DNA of 64,000 nucleotides from Chryseobacterium jejuense (GCF_017877355.1 NZ_JAGIPR010000010.1:99632-163631), one strand, 5' to 3'; counted from the stretch's first letter, positions 43,678 to 52,816 are shown. The notes: a model not told the origin generated them from the letters alone. Made by a program: numbers and translations.

Positions 43678-44640
43678 TTAATCAATGAAAACTTTTTTAA
43701 AAGTATCCATCACCGGATGAGGGAGAAATTTTTCATAAAGTTCTTTTGCTGATAACGTGAGGTCTGCATCCAGAATAATATCCTGCAGCTCCTTACTGTC
43801 GTTATAATAATAAGCCTGGTCTTGTAAATGAGTGATGTGGGCTTTTTCAGGAGGGTTGGCAAAAGCAATCACTGGTTTTCCCATAATAGCAAATTCAGCA
43901 ACGGTAATTCCGAAGGTCTCTCCTCTTTCCCGTGCATGAAGTAAGCCGTTACAGGTATTGATGAACTTCTGCTTCATGATAATATCTGAGCTTGGCGGAA
44001 GAAATATAATGTTAGAAGGGGAAGATTTCCACCATTTCTTTTTGATGAATGGATCTACCCCCATAAAAATGAAATAGATGTCTTTATATTTTGACGCTAT
44101 TTTTTCAATGGTTTTTTGAGCAAACAGAATATTAAAGCTGATATGACCGCCATAATATCCAAATACTTTTGCCTTTGGAGGAATATTGAGTTCTGCTCTC
44201 AGGTCCTCATGGGTTTGGGAATCAAAATTGACCATGTGAGGGACATAAGGATATTTTGAACCGGTCATTTCCTGGCTCAGCCATTCAGAAACATAGGCAT
44301 ATACGTCTCCATGAGGTTCAAAATGTTTAAAAACACTGTGGATTACGGATTTACATTCCCTGGTGTCTATACCATCTATATTTCCATTTTTAATAGCATA
44401 AAAAAGGTCTATATTATCCTCACGGATAATTTGATCCACTTCACTGAAGTCTGAATAACCATGTACACGGAATCTTTTTTCAAATTTTTCAATACCTAAT
44501 GGATGATTGGTCTTTGAATTTTTATTGTATATAATTATAGATTCGTTGCCCAGATATCTCTCATTGAAATCTGCGTAATCATATACAGCTATGGAAGTTC
44601 CTCTGTAGTTGAGCTCATCCTCATGGAAAACAATTTTCAT
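43678..44640 (-). CDS. Glycosyltransferase, GT4-like GT-B fold
   Basis: 320 residues. The N-terminal part (KIVFHEDELNYRGTSIAVYD) is an acceptor domain. The C-terminal donor domain has VFGYYGGHISFNILFAQKTI, and the characteristic LLHARERGETFGITVAEFAI with the EX7E-type acidic pair. It lies 10 bases after the next gene upstream and 53 bases before the membrane pair. Cytoplasmic. Donor unknown. Confidence 0.85.
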   Translation of the reverse strand: MKIVFHEDELNYRGTSIAVYDYADFNERYLGNESIIIYNKNSKTNHPLGIEKFEKRFRVHGYSDFSEVDQIIREDNIDLFYAIKNGNIDGIDTRECKSVIHSVFKHFEPHGDVYAYVSEWLSQEMTGSKYPYVPHMVNFDSQTHEDLRAELNIPPKAKVFGYYGGHISFNILFAQKTIEKIASKYKDIYFIFMGVDPFIKKKWWKSSPSNIIFLPPSSDIIMKQKFINTCNGLLHARERGETFGITVAEFAIMGKPVIAFANPPEKAHITHLQDQAYYYNDSKELQDIILDADLTLSAKELYEKFLPHPVMDTFKKVFID

Positions 44641-44650
44641 CTTTGGTGTG

Positions 44651-45445
44651 TTATTTAAATATATTTTTCAGTCTTCCTATGACCTTCTGAATAATGGTTT
44701 TCTTCGGATACTTGGTAAGGTCATTGTGTTTAAAAAGCCCTTCTCCCTGTGCAATCCCGAAATTTTGTTTTACCCACCAGGCGGCAATATTTCTTTCCAG
44801 AGAAGCTGTTTCTCCTGAGAAAGGAATAATGGCCTCCAGCAAAAAACTTTTTCTGACAAGGTAAGGATTATTGGTCCAGTTGGCCCAACGTGAGGTGGTA
44901 ATAAAGTATTCCCCTTGCTTTTGTATTTTATCAGGGAATTCTACTGCAGGATCAAGCCAGTGCAAGGATTCCAGGAGATGAGGTGAGGTACACTCATGCC
45001 AGTCATCATAATAATTCAGTTCATTTCCTTTATGTCTGATGGAAATAAGAGGATAGCCTGGTGTATTTCTGCTTCGGTAGCGGACTACATCAAAACCATT
45101 GTCAAGCATTTTCAATCCGCTTTTGAGACGGGAAAATACGGTTTTCTGATCTTCAACAAGCTCAAAGTCATGCTCCAGGAAAAGAATATTTTCGCAAGCA
45201 GCATTTTCTGCCAGCATTTTCATCCCTTTTCCGATTCCGATATTCTCTTTTAGCCCTATATATCTGATGTTATACTGATCTGCCAACTTTTTATCCGACT
45301 CACTTACTTCCTGAAAAAGAATTACAATATCATCCATCATATTCAGAAGGCCATACTTCCTATACGATTTCAATGTATTTCTCAGTGTTTTACCTGTTTT
45401 CCAGGACAGAATGCAGATGCTTATGGGGAGTTTTTCCATATTCAT
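44651..45445 (-). CDS. Glycosyltransferase family 2-like protein
   Basis: 264 residues; either Met (45445 or 45439) could start it. GT-A features: ISICILSWKTGKTLRNTLKS, ENIGIGKGMKMLAENA, and the acidic ENILFLEHDFELVED where DxD is expected. The later RYRSRNTPGYPLISIRHKGN is unlike the other GT2 proteins here. No transmembrane helix. Seven bases separate it from the GT2 gene upstream, so it is part of one operon. Confidence 0.75.
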   Translation of the reverse strand: MNMEKLPISICILSWKTGKTLRNTLKSYRKYGLLNMMDDIVILFQEVSESDKKLADQYNIRYIGLKENIGIGKGMKMLAENAACENILFLEHDFELVEDQKTVFSRLKSGLKMLDNGFDVVRYRSRNTPGYPLISIRHKGNELNYYDDWHECTSPHLLESLHWLDPAVEFPDKIQKQGEYFITTSRWANWTNNPYLVRKSFLLEAIIPFSGETASLERNIAAWWVKQNFGIAQGEGLFKHNDLTKYPKKTIIQKVIGRLKNIFK

Positions 45446-45451
45446 TCTTAT

Positions 45452-46402
45452 TTAAATATTCAGGAACGGATGTTGAGCCGTCATTGCTGTTTTTCTGGCT
45501 GTTTCAATTTCATTAAACTTTCCGGAGAAATATTTATATTGCTCCATATAGAATTTATACTCACTCCTATTTCCCTTAGCTCCCATTTTTAAGGCAAAAG
45601 AAAAGAGTGCTTTTTTCTCTCTTTTGCTGTCATAATGGTAATTCGGGTCAAGATATTTTGTTTCCCGCTGCATAATCATGGAAAGTCTCTTATTCTTTAG
45701 CAGCTCTTCTTTGTCCTTAGGTTCTTGTTTGTAAAAGGACTGTATAGTGTCATGTGTCACTTTACTTTGGGAACATACCACTATTTTAAGTCCGAAATAA
45801 GTTATCCGGTTTACATATTCATAATCTTCAGCGCCATGGAAAAAATAGGGATTGAAACCACCTACTTTTTCGATGATACCTCTGGGAATACACCAGTGTG
45901 CGGCATTGACAAAACCAATTTCGTAGTAGGCTTTTGTTTCACCAAAATAAATGTCTGAAAGCATTCTGTTATTTCTCAGGTCTTTGGCAAGGTAGTTTTC
46001 AAAATGGAGATCAAGTTTTTTCTCGCTTCCGTCAAGGTGCATTGGGCTTAGTATCCCAATCTGCTTCTTGTCCGGATATTGTTGATAAACATCTAAAATC
46101 TGTTGAAAGCTATCCGGATAGATCCATGCATCCTGATTCATTAGGTAAAAGAAATCAGCGCCTTGTTTATAGGCTTTTTCAATTCCTAAATTGTTGGCTC
46201 TTCCAAATCCAAGATTTTCAGGAGACTGTATAAAATCTACTTCTGGGAAATGGGTGGTTATGTATTCCTGTGTTCCATCAGTAGAACCATTATCTATAGT
46301 GATGCATTTCACCGGAACAGAAGAGTGTCTTAAGCTGGTAAAACATCTTTCTGCCCATTTCATGGCATTATAAGTGACAATAATAACATAAATATTAGCC
46401 AT
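45452..46402 (-). CDS. Glycosyltransferase family 2, rhamnosyltransferase-like
   Basis: 316 residues, paralogue of the gene at 40362: YVIIVTYNAMKWAERCFTSL, CITIDNGSTDGTQEYI, FYLMNQDAWIYPDS and YFFHGAEDYEYVNRI. The insertion and end regions have diverged (YKQEPKDKEELLKNKR). It starts one base after the stop of the SDR gene, so translation is probably coupled. Confidence 0.92.
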   Translation of the reverse strand: MANIYVIIVTYNAMKWAERCFTSLRHSSVPVKCITIDNGSTDGTQEYITTHFPEVDFIQSPENLGFGRANNLGIEKAYKQGADFFYLMNQDAWIYPDSFQQILDVYQQYPDKKQIGILSPMHLDGSEKKLDLHFENYLAKDLRNNRMLSDIYFGETKAYYEIGFVNAAHWCIPRGIIEKVGGFNPYFFHGAEDYEYVNRITYFGLKIVVCSQSKVTHDTIQSFYKQEPKDKEELLKNKRLSMIMQRETKYLDPNYHYDSKREKKALFSFALKMGAKGNRSEYKFYMEQYKYFSGKFNEIETARKTAMTAQHPFLNI

Positions 46403-46403
46403 C

Positions 46404-47072
46404 TTAAATATACTTTCTTGTTAAGGTTTCTAAATATCCTGCCGGGGTTTTCTCAGAGAAAAAAGTTACAATATCTTCGTCAAAATCTACTTTGTAGAAA
46501 TCACCTTCATTGGCTTCTTTATAAAGTCCCTTTTTATCGGTTTCTTTTTCAATAGCATTAATGATCTCCTTTAAATCATAATAATAGGGAAAGGAGAAAT
46601 TGATGGTTTTATTATGAGCTTGAAGGCCTTGAGATTCAATAAACCTGCAAATATCTTCAATGTCTAAAAGAAGCCTTCTGGCCTTAAGGTGCAGGGTAAA
46701 CTCATTGTTGTTGTTAATCTGTGCTTTAAGAAAATTAAAAAGAGTGTTTGGATTTCCACCTTTTCCTACAATATTACCAATTCTCAGGATGAGGTAATGG
46801 TCAATATTATTTTCTATATAATTTTCAATTTCTTTTTTATGAATGACATAGGGACTCTTTTGCTTGGATTGGTCATGTATACTCAGCGTAGAAAAATAGA
46901 TCAGTTTCTTTTTTCTGTGGTCTTCATGCACTGTTTTTAAAAGAGAAAGTTCTCTTTCAAATTCAGATACTCTTGTCTCCAGGGAGTTTGAAACTCCTGA
47001 TGCAAAAAAAATAATGTCTTCTCTGTCATAAGATTTTATAGCATTTGCTATAATACCGTTGCCAATAATCAT
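46404..47072 (-). CDS. NAD-dependent epimerase/dehydratase-like SDR protein
   Basis: 222 residues, short for the extended SDR class (usually near 300). Nucleotide-binding start MIIGNGIIANAIKSYD, lacking the second Gly of a classical GxxGxxG. IYFSTLSIH and YVIHKKEIENYI give the S and YxxxK catalytic set, then LILRIGNIVGKGGNPNTLFN. The first beta-strand is intact and the C-terminus is small, so the protein looks complete but reduced. It may modify a nucleotide sugar for the cluster; the reaction is unknown. Confidence 0.75.
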   Translation of the reverse strand: MIIGNGIIANAIKSYDREDIIFFASGVSNSLETRVSEFERELSLLKTVHEDHRKKKLIYFSTLSIHDQSKQKSPYVIHKKEIENYIENNIDHYLILRIGNIVGKGGNPNTLFNFLKAQINNNNEFTLHLKARRLLLDIEDICRFIESQGLQAHNKTINFSFPYYYDLKEIINAIEKETDKKGLYKEANEGDFYKVDFDEDIVTFFSEKTPAGYLETLTRKYI

Positions 47073-47109
47073 ATGTTAGTTGTTTCATTAATTGTGCTAT
47101 AGAGGGAAT

Positions 47110-47140
47110 AATAATTCATATCTGAAAAATATGAATTATT
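47110..47140 (-). terminator. Strong hairpin after the 47140 glycosyltransferase
   Basis: A perfect 12-bp stem (AATAATTCATAT 47110-47121 with ATATGAATTATT 47129-47140) and a 7-base loop, touching the stop codon of the upstream gene. The minus-strand exit ATTCCCTC is not a T-run, so it may be a processing site or a partial terminator that divides the operon. Confidence 0.5.
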
Positions 47141-48066
47141 TATTTTAGGTAATCAAATATATGAAAATAGTATTTCATTTTGAGCTTGGTTATTTTCTGT
47201 TCCAAAAAAGGAATGTTTTTGAGATAATTTTTATATTGTTCAAGGCAATATATTGAGTGCTCTTTTTCAAGATCGGTATTTAAGCTGAGATCTTTAATTG
47301 TTTTCTTTACAAATGGATGTCTCTGAAATACAGTAAATAAGGTTTCTCGTGAGATTATTTGTTTTTCAGAAGATTTAAAATGGGAAAATGTTTTGTAGCC
47401 GATACTTTGCTTTGGGTGTATTCGGTATTCTCCTAAAATTTGCTCTTCCATCCAAACGGCATCTTTATTGGCAGCAAGTAACAAAAGCTCATAATCGTGA
47501 ATGATAACCGGATTGATTTTTTTCAGGGGAAGATGTTCCTTCAGAAAAATATTGCGGATGGCCATACTCATTCCGGGAAATATATTACCCTGGTATAAAA
47601 TTCTTTTGATGATATCTTGTGGCTGTGTAAATGCACTTGGGCTGGTAGAATCCAAATCCCAATAGGTAATTGCTTCTGAAGGATTGATGGCTTCACCGAA
47701 AAGTTTAATGTTATGACATACAATGTCAATATTGGGATGTTTTTCAAAAATCTCAACAATTGCAGAGGTTTTATTTGTAAACCATCGGTCGTCCTGGTCA
47801 CAAAGGAAGACAATATCTCCGGTACACAAGCTCATCGCTTTTTCAAAATTGCCTACATAACCCAGGTTTTCCGGATTCTGATATACTTTGATAATGTCCG
47901 GAAACTGATTTTCATAATTAGAAATAATCCTTAAAGTATCATCGGTAGAGCCATCATCACAGATGATGATTTCATATACAGGTTGCTTTTGGGTGAGAAT
48001 ACTTTCCAGCTGTTCTGCTATATATTTTTCACCGTTATAGGTACAGAGGGACACGGATATTTTCAT
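47140..48066 (-). CDS. Glycosyltransferase family 2
   Basis: 308 residues. SVSLCTYNGEKYIAEQLESI, EIIICDDGSTDDTLRI and FLCDQDDRWFTNKTSAIVEI (DQDD variant of DxD) place it in the alpha-rhamnosyltransferase-like subgroup. Late IHDYELLLLAANKDAVW carries the acidic residue before the end. No membrane helix. A hairpin at 47110-47140 follows its stop directly. Upstream lies a 260-base gap with a possible frameshift remnant. Confidence 0.92.
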   Translation of the reverse strand: MKISVSLCTYNGEKYIAEQLESILTQKQPVYEIIICDDGSTDDTLRIISNYENQFPDIIKVYQNPENLGYVGNFEKAMSLCTGDIVFLCDQDDRWFTNKTSAIVEIFEKHPNIDIVCHNIKLFGEAINPSEAITYWDLDSTSPSAFTQPQDIIKRILYQGNIFPGMSMAIRNIFLKEHLPLKKINPVIIHDYELLLLAANKDAVWMEEQILGEYRIHPKQSIGYKTFSHFKSSEKQIISRETLFTVFQRHPFVKKTIKDLSLNTDLEKEHSIYCLEQYKNYLKNIPFLEQKITKLKMKYYFHIFDYLK

Positions 48067-48326
48067 CGGTTGAAGGTATTAAAATTTTATCTATCAGAAG
48101 AGAAATTTTGCAGGTTAAAACTTTTTTGAAATTTTATACAGTAGAAGTAGGAAGGTTCTTTTTTATTGCAAAGTTTAGTTTTTTTAATAAAATGGATAAT
48201 TACGATATACATTAAAGTATTCTTCCGGAAGTTCTTTCCCTGCCATGTAAAATTTCTGAGTAGTGTGGTTGATGCTTCCCTAATTCCTTTTTATCAAACA
48301 TCATCTTAAGCAAAGCTGCTTCAATC

Positions 48327-49196
48327 TCAATGTCTGCTTTTTTTTTGAAAAAGTTTATAATAATATTTTTTGAAATTCAGATAGCCGGATATAAATCTGC
48401 CACCTGTTATTTTATTAAATTCAGATCTCATTTCAATAAATTGAGAGGAACGTACATCAATGATGTGGTAAGCTAACCGATCATGAACATCATCACCATA
48501 TAATTTTTTTAAAATAGGGAGGATCTTTATTCTTTGATGAAGAATTTTGTATAGATCTGAAGACATACTGTTATTATTGTCTTCTTTACGGTAATGGGCC
48601 AGTGGTTCATCTACCAGAAGAATCTTTGGATTATCTTTTGTGACGTAAATCCACATCAGCCAATCTTCACAGCTTTTTAAGGAGGTGTCAAAAAGGAATC
48701 CTTTAAGTAATTCTTTAGATATCAGTGAACAGTGAATCGGTATACTGAATTTTAAATCCCATCCGAATACGATCCCTTCAAAAGACAGGTATTCCTTTTC
48801 AACACGGTTATAACCGGGATCATGGGTATGGTTTCTGTAAATGGTAAATTGACTTACCATTAATGGGTATTCTGAATGATGATTCAGACTTTTTGAGAAT
48901 TTTTCGCGATGAATCATGTCATCACTATCTAAAAACTGGATGTAATCTCCCTGTGCTTTTTCAAGTCCTGCATTTCTTGCAGAGGATAGCCCCCCATTTT
49001 CTTTATAAACATAACTGAAGCGAGGGTCTTTTGCAGCCCATTTTTTTGCTGTCTCTTCTGTGTTATCTGTAGAGCCATCATTCACAATAATACACTCCCA
49101 GTTTTGATGTGTCTGATCAAGGACAGATTGAAGGCATTCATCAAGATATTGGGCCTGATTGTAACAAGGTACGATAACAGATACTTTGGCAGTCAT
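48327..49196 (-). CDS. Glycosyltransferase family 2, possibly shortened at a 9-base A-tract
   Basis: 289 residues. VSVIVPCYNQAQYLDECLQS, CIIVNDGSTDNTEET and the DxD site FLDSDDMIHREK. The C-terminus ends FQKKSRH right after a run of nine A's (minus strand; T's at 48338-48346). Removing one A extends the frame by about 40 codons to 48212, with helical content starting ADIEIEAALLKMMF. So the gene may be frameshifted at the end, or the extension may be chance. It lies two bases after the GT4 gene upstream. Confidence 0.88.
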   Translation of the reverse strand: MTAKVSVIVPCYNQAQYLDECLQSVLDQTHQNWECIIVNDGSTDNTEETAKKWAAKDPRFSYVYKENGGLSSARNAGLEKAQGDYIQFLDSDDMIHREKFSKSLNHHSEYPLMVSQFTIYRNHTHDPGYNRVEKEYLSFEGIVFGWDLKFSIPIHCSLISKELLKGFLFDTSLKSCEDWLMWIYVTKDNPKILLVDEPLAHYRKEDNNNSMSSDLYKILHQRIKILPILKKLYGDDVHDRLAYHIIDVRSSQFIEMRSEFNKITGGRFISGYLNFKKYYYKLFQKKSRH

Positions 49197-49198
49197 AA

Positions 49199-50419
49199 TT
49201 ATTGAATTTTTGCTTCTTGGTTTTTCAGTGTGTTTAATAGGTACTGTTCATAATGGCTTATATTCTTCTCAAGATCATGTTGAGATAAGAATTTATCAGT
49301 TTCCAACTGTTGTAACTCTTCTAACTTGTTGTTGGATAGAATATAATGAGTATGTTTTGCTAATTCTGAAGGGGTGTAAAAATAAGGCGGAATAGATGTT
49401 TCATTATCAATAGGCTTTATCGAATTATTTCCATCAATATTGTCCAGAATAATAGGAATGTTGTTCATGCATAATTCAGTGGCTGCATAGCCTACGTATT
49501 CATAGATAGAAACAATCCAGGCAAGGGAAACATTCTTTTCTTTAATGCTTTCCAACATGTTTTCAGCATGGCCTTCAAATGAGATATGATTAATAAGTCC
49601 TTTATTTTTGATAATTTCCATTAATTCTTCATGATACTCAGGATCTTGGATGTGACCAAAGATCTTAAGTTTTACCTCAGAATTAAAATTTTTTAAAACC
49701 TCAAAAGCTTCCAGGATTTTATCAATAGGTTTAATTCTGTTGATTCTTGTAAAGACCCCAATATTAAGTTCTTTCTTTTCTATAATCTTGTGGTATTCTA
49801 CAGGAGTTAAATCATGAACATTAATGGATAACGGGAATCCAAAGGTGTTTTTTATTCTTACTTCCTGAGCCTCTATTTCTTTTAATTGATATTCATCAGC
49901 GTATACAAAATTATATGCGGTTGAATTTTTGTCATAGGCCTCATAGATTTTGAAATCATGATTAAATTGGGCCTGATGGCACATCAAATGGGTTTCAAAA
50001 TAAATGTTAGGATTAAGATTATTTTTTATATGATGAAAGAATAAAGCATCCACCAGAATTACAGCGTCAAAGGAACTAAGAAGTTTATTGAGCCTTTTAT
50101 GATACCGGCTGCTTCTTCTATATCTGTTAATTCTGAACAGGATATAGTTTGAAATTTTTTTGAAAGGAAGACGATTCATGAAATTCGCTTGAATTTCTCC
50201 CGGTCTATAAAGGTTGGTATGGATCTTTATCCCTAATTTTTTTAGTTCAAAATAATAAATGTGCGGAAATTTTTTATTTATATGAACATCAGCAGTGGTT
50301 AATACCTCCACATCAAACAGCGATTTGTCTATATGCTTTACGATTTCAAAAGTATATTTTTCAGATCCTGCTTTTTGTAATGAATTGGTTACAAATAAAA
50401 TTTTTTTCCTTTTTATCAT
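49199..50419 (-). CDS. Glycosyltransferase (GT4-like)
   Basis: 406 residues with the GT-B fold. KILFVTNSLQKAGSEKYTFE opens the acceptor domain; LNIGVFTRINRIKPIDKILE starts the donor domain. The region SLAWIVSIYEYVGYAATELC holds the acidic Glu where EX7E motifs lie. It begins directly at the base before the aminotransferase stop and is coupled with it. Likely adds a sugar to the glycan, perhaps the amino sugar made by the enzymes just upstream. Confidence 0.87.
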   Translation of the reverse strand: MIKRKKILFVTNSLQKAGSEKYTFEIVKHIDKSLFDVEVLTTADVHINKKFPHIYYFELKKLGIKIHTNLYRPGEIQANFMNRLPFKKISNYILFRINRYRRSSRYHKRLNKLLSSFDAVILVDALFFHHIKNNLNPNIYFETHLMCHQAQFNHDFKIYEAYDKNSTAYNFVYADEYQLKEIEAQEVRIKNTFGFPLSINVHDLTPVEYHKIIEKKELNIGVFTRINRIKPIDKILEAFEVLKNFNSEVKLKIFGHIQDPEYHEELMEIIKNKGLINHISFEGHAENMLESIKEKNVSLAWIVSIYEYVGYAATELCMNNIPIILDNIDGNNSIKPIDNETSIPPYFYTPSELAKHTHYILSNNKLEELQQLETDKFLSQHDLEKNISHYEQYLLNTLKNQEAKIQ

Positions 50420-51520
50420 TTAAAACTTGTTTATAACTTTAATGATGGTAGATAGGTCTTTCTCCTCCATTACCGAAGAGATAGGGAGACTTAAAACTTC
50501 CTGATGTATTTTTTCACTGATAGGGAATGAAAGGTTTTCCCATTCTTTATAGGCTTCCTGTTGGTGAGGCGGAATAGGGTAGTGAATCAGGGTTTGAACT
50601 CCATTTTCTGTAAGATATGCCTGAAGTTCATCTCTTCTTGATGATCTGATGACAAATACATGCCATACATGTTCCTTTTCATTTTCAGGATATTCAGGAA
50701 GAATGATGTCAGGATGTGTAATTTCATTGATGAAACGTTGGGCAATAATTCTTCTGCTCTCATTTTCACGATCAATATATTTCAATTTTATATCTAAAAC
50801 CGCAGCCTGAATTTCATCCAATCTTGAATTTAATCCTTTGTAGATATTGACATACTTCTGATTGGAGCCATAGTTAGCTAATGCTCTGATCGTTTTAGCC
50901 AAATCATCATCGTTAGTTGTAACAGCACCGGCATCTCCTAGAGCACCTAAGTTTTTACCTGGGTAGAAGCTGAATCCGGCAGCATCTCCAAGGTTTCCGG
51001 ATTTTATATCATTCCACTCAGCACCAATGGCTTGGGCATTATCTTCAATGATTTTAAGATGATGCTGGTGAGCAAGCTCTTTAAGCTGATCCGAAAAGAC
51101 AACTCTTCCCTGTAAATGTACAAGCAGGATTCCTTTCGTTTTAGGAGTAATCTTTTCTTGAATTTTGGAAATGTCGATATTGTAAGTATTGATTTCCGGT
51201 TCTACCAAAACGGGGATTAATCCATTATCCGAAATGGCAAGAATGGAAGCAATATAGGTATTGGATGGAACAATGATTTCATCACCGGGACTCATCACAC
51301 CCAACTCAATATAACCTCGAAGAATAAGGCGAAGGGCATCTAATCCATTGGCTACTCCAATGGTATGCTTTGCACCGATATAATTGGCAAGATTAGCTTC
51401 AAAACCAAATAGCTCCTTACCCATCAAATACCATCCGGAACGGAAGACATCAATAAGTTTAGCCTCTATTTCCTGCTGGTATTCTAAATTAATTTTCTGA
51501 AGATCTAAGAACTTAATCAT
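50420..51520 (-). CDS. DegT/DnrJ/EryC1/StrS aminotransferase, FdtB/QdtB-like
   Basis: 366 residues from the ATG at 51518-51520 (MIKFLDLQKINLEYQQEIEA), overlapping the upstream acetyltransferase by 8 bases; a longer reading starts with unrelated sequence. PLP-binding Lys189 lies in SFYPGKNLGALGDAGAV, and the earlier IVPSNTYIASILAI and KIIEDNAQAIGAEWN are standard. The neighbours (FdtA-like cupins, acetyltransferase, RmlA, RmlB) make it the transaminase of a dTDP-3-amino-3,6-dideoxyhexose pathway, producing the Fuc3N or Qui3N precursor. The exact isomer cannot be told. Confidence 0.88.
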   Translation of the reverse strand: MIKFLDLQKINLEYQQEIEAKLIDVFRSGWYLMGKELFGFEANLANYIGAKHTIGVANGLDALRLILRGYIELGVMSPGDEIIVPSNTYIASILAISDNGLIPVLVEPEINTYNIDISKIQEKITPKTKGILLVHLQGRVVFSDQLKELAHQHHLKIIEDNAQAIGAEWNDIKSGNLGDAAGFSFYPGKNLGALGDAGAVTTNDDDLAKTIRALANYGSNQKYVNIYKGLNSRLDEIQAAVLDIKLKYIDRENESRRIIAQRFINEITHPDIILPEYPENEKEHVWHVFVIRSSRRDELQAYLTENGVQTLIHYPIPPHQQEAYKEWENLSFPISEKIHQEVLSLPISSVMEEKDLSTIIKVINKF

Positions 51521-52013
51521 TAGCGTTTGTATATAGTATTTCTCCGTTATTATTAATGGTTCCTCTTTGTTTTGCAGGATTTCCAAACCAAACTGTATTG
51601 GCCGGAACATCTTTTGTTATAACACTTCCTGCGCCAATTAGAGCATTTTCTCCAATGGTATTTCCTGCAATGATCGTTGCATTAGCTCCAATAGAAGCCC
51701 CTTTTTTTACGAGCGTTTTGCTAAATTCTATTGGATATTGTTTAGAACGTGGAACCAGGTCATTGGTAAAGGTTACATTAGGACCAATAAAAACATTATC
51801 CTCAAGAGTAATTCCATCCCATACCTGAACTCCCGGCTTTATGGTAACATTATCCCCAATTACAACATCATTCTCTATGAAAACATTACAGTTGATATTA
51901 CAATTGCCGCCAATTTTAGCATTTTTTAAAATGACACAAAACTGCCAGATCATTGTATCTGCGCCAATATTTTCAGTCTGGACATCTGCCAGAGAGTGTT
52001 TTTTATAATTCAT
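51513..52013 (-). CDS. Hexapeptide N-acetyltransferase, FdtC/QdtC-like
   Basis: 166 residues of left-handed beta-helix: IGGNCNINCNVFIENDVVIG, ITLEDNVFIGPNVTFTNDLV, ANATIIAGNTIGENALIGAG, then VPANTVWFGNPAKQRG at the end. In Fdt and Qdt clusters this enzyme puts an acetyl group on the 3-amino sugar. It overlaps the aminotransferase by 8 bases and the cupin gene upstream by 11 bases, a tightly coupled set. The order of genes matches the order of the pathway. Confidence 0.85.
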   Translation of the reverse strand: MNYKKHSLADVQTENIGADTMIWQFCVILKNAKIGGNCNINCNVFIENDVVIGDNVTIKPGVQVWDGITLEDNVFIGPNVTFTNDLVPRSKQYPIEFSKTLVKKGASIGANATIIAGNTIGENALIGAGSVITKDVPANTVWFGNPAKQRGTINNNGEILYTNAND

Positions 52014-52425
52014 TTTGTATTTTTAAAAAAGTATCATAGTCTCTCACATAATCCTTTTCATTATAATGATGAGATGCTAAAACCAAACAAATAGCCCCTG
52101 AAGAAAAATTCATTTCCGAAGCCCAAATTCCCGGAGGAATGTGTAGACCCAGATCGGGGCGGTTAAGAAATACCTGTCTTTTAAACTTTCCGTCATCCAA
52201 AGAGACTTCAAAGCTTCCACTTGCGGCAATCAAAAACTGATGACACTCTTGATGGGAATGTGCTCCACGGCTTTCTCCTCCTGCAATATCATACAGATAA
52301 AAGACTCTTTTTACATCAAAAGGGAAGTGGGAATCATTTTCAACAACTGTTAGATTACCCTCATCAAAACCAACTTTACCCAAATCGATTACACTGCAAT
52401 CAAAAACTGAAACTTTATCTTTCAT
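52003..52425 (-). CDS. dTDP-4-oxo-6-deoxyglucose 3,4-ketoisomerase, FdtA/QdtA-like
   Basis: 140 residues from ATG 52423-52425 (MKDKVSVFDCSV), which overlaps the upstream stop. A double-stranded beta-helix (cupin) protein of the WxcM-like family. The active-site stretch is GGESRGAHSHQECHQFL with the catalytic His pair H56 and H58. The pocket and helix LHIPPGIWASEMNFSSGA follow. It converts RmlB's product into the 3-keto sugar that the aminotransferase then uses. It is the copy expected to be active. Confidence 0.88.
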   Translation of the reverse strand: MKDKVSVFDCSVIDLGKVGFDEGNLTVVENDSHFPFDVKRVFYLYDIAGGESRGAHSHQECHQFLIAASGSFEVSLDDGKFKRQVFLNRPDLGLHIPPGIWASEMNFSSGAICLVLASHHYNEKDYVRDYDTFLKIQNEL

Positions 52426-52816
52426 CTGTAAGTTGTTTAAATATTTCAAAATCCCTTATGTAGTCATTCTCATCATAAGATTTATCAGAAACAATGAGCG
52501 CCAGAGAATTGGTGGAAAAATTTTCCAGCCTTCTCCAATACATTTTAGGAATGTATAATCCGTAATAAGAACGGTTGAGTGAATAGACTTTCTCTTCCTT
52601 TCCATCATGTATGACAACATCAAGACTTCCCGATAAAGCAATGATAACTTCCTGTTGTTCTTTAAAAGCATGGCTGCCCCTCAGTTCTCCTCCCGGAACA
52701 TCATAGATCCAATAGGTTCTGGCAATTTCAAAAGGAAGCTGATTAGGGTGTTCTAGAAATGAAAGATTCCCCCGCTTATCATATATTTTTGGAAACTGTA
52801 TTATCTGAGGTATCAT
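52415..52816 (-). CDS. FdtA/WxcM-like cupin, second copy with altered active site
   Basis: 133 residues, paralogue of the downstream gene. It has IYDVPGGELRGSHAFKEQQE; His49 is kept but the second His of the HxH pair is Phe51. The core LYIPKMYWRRLENFSTNSLA is otherwise similar. In known FdtA/QdtA the two His act in the isomerisation, so this copy may be inactive, regulatory, or have a different reaction. Its start overlaps the Wzt stop as ATGA, so its translation is coupled. Confidence 0.85.
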   Translation of the reverse strand: MIPQIIQFPKIYDKRGNLSFLEHPNQLPFEIARTYWIYDVPGGELRGSHAFKEQQEVIIALSGSLDVVIHDGKEEKVYSLNRSYYGLYIPKMYWRRLENFSTNSLALIVSDKSYDENDYIRDFEIFKQLTDER

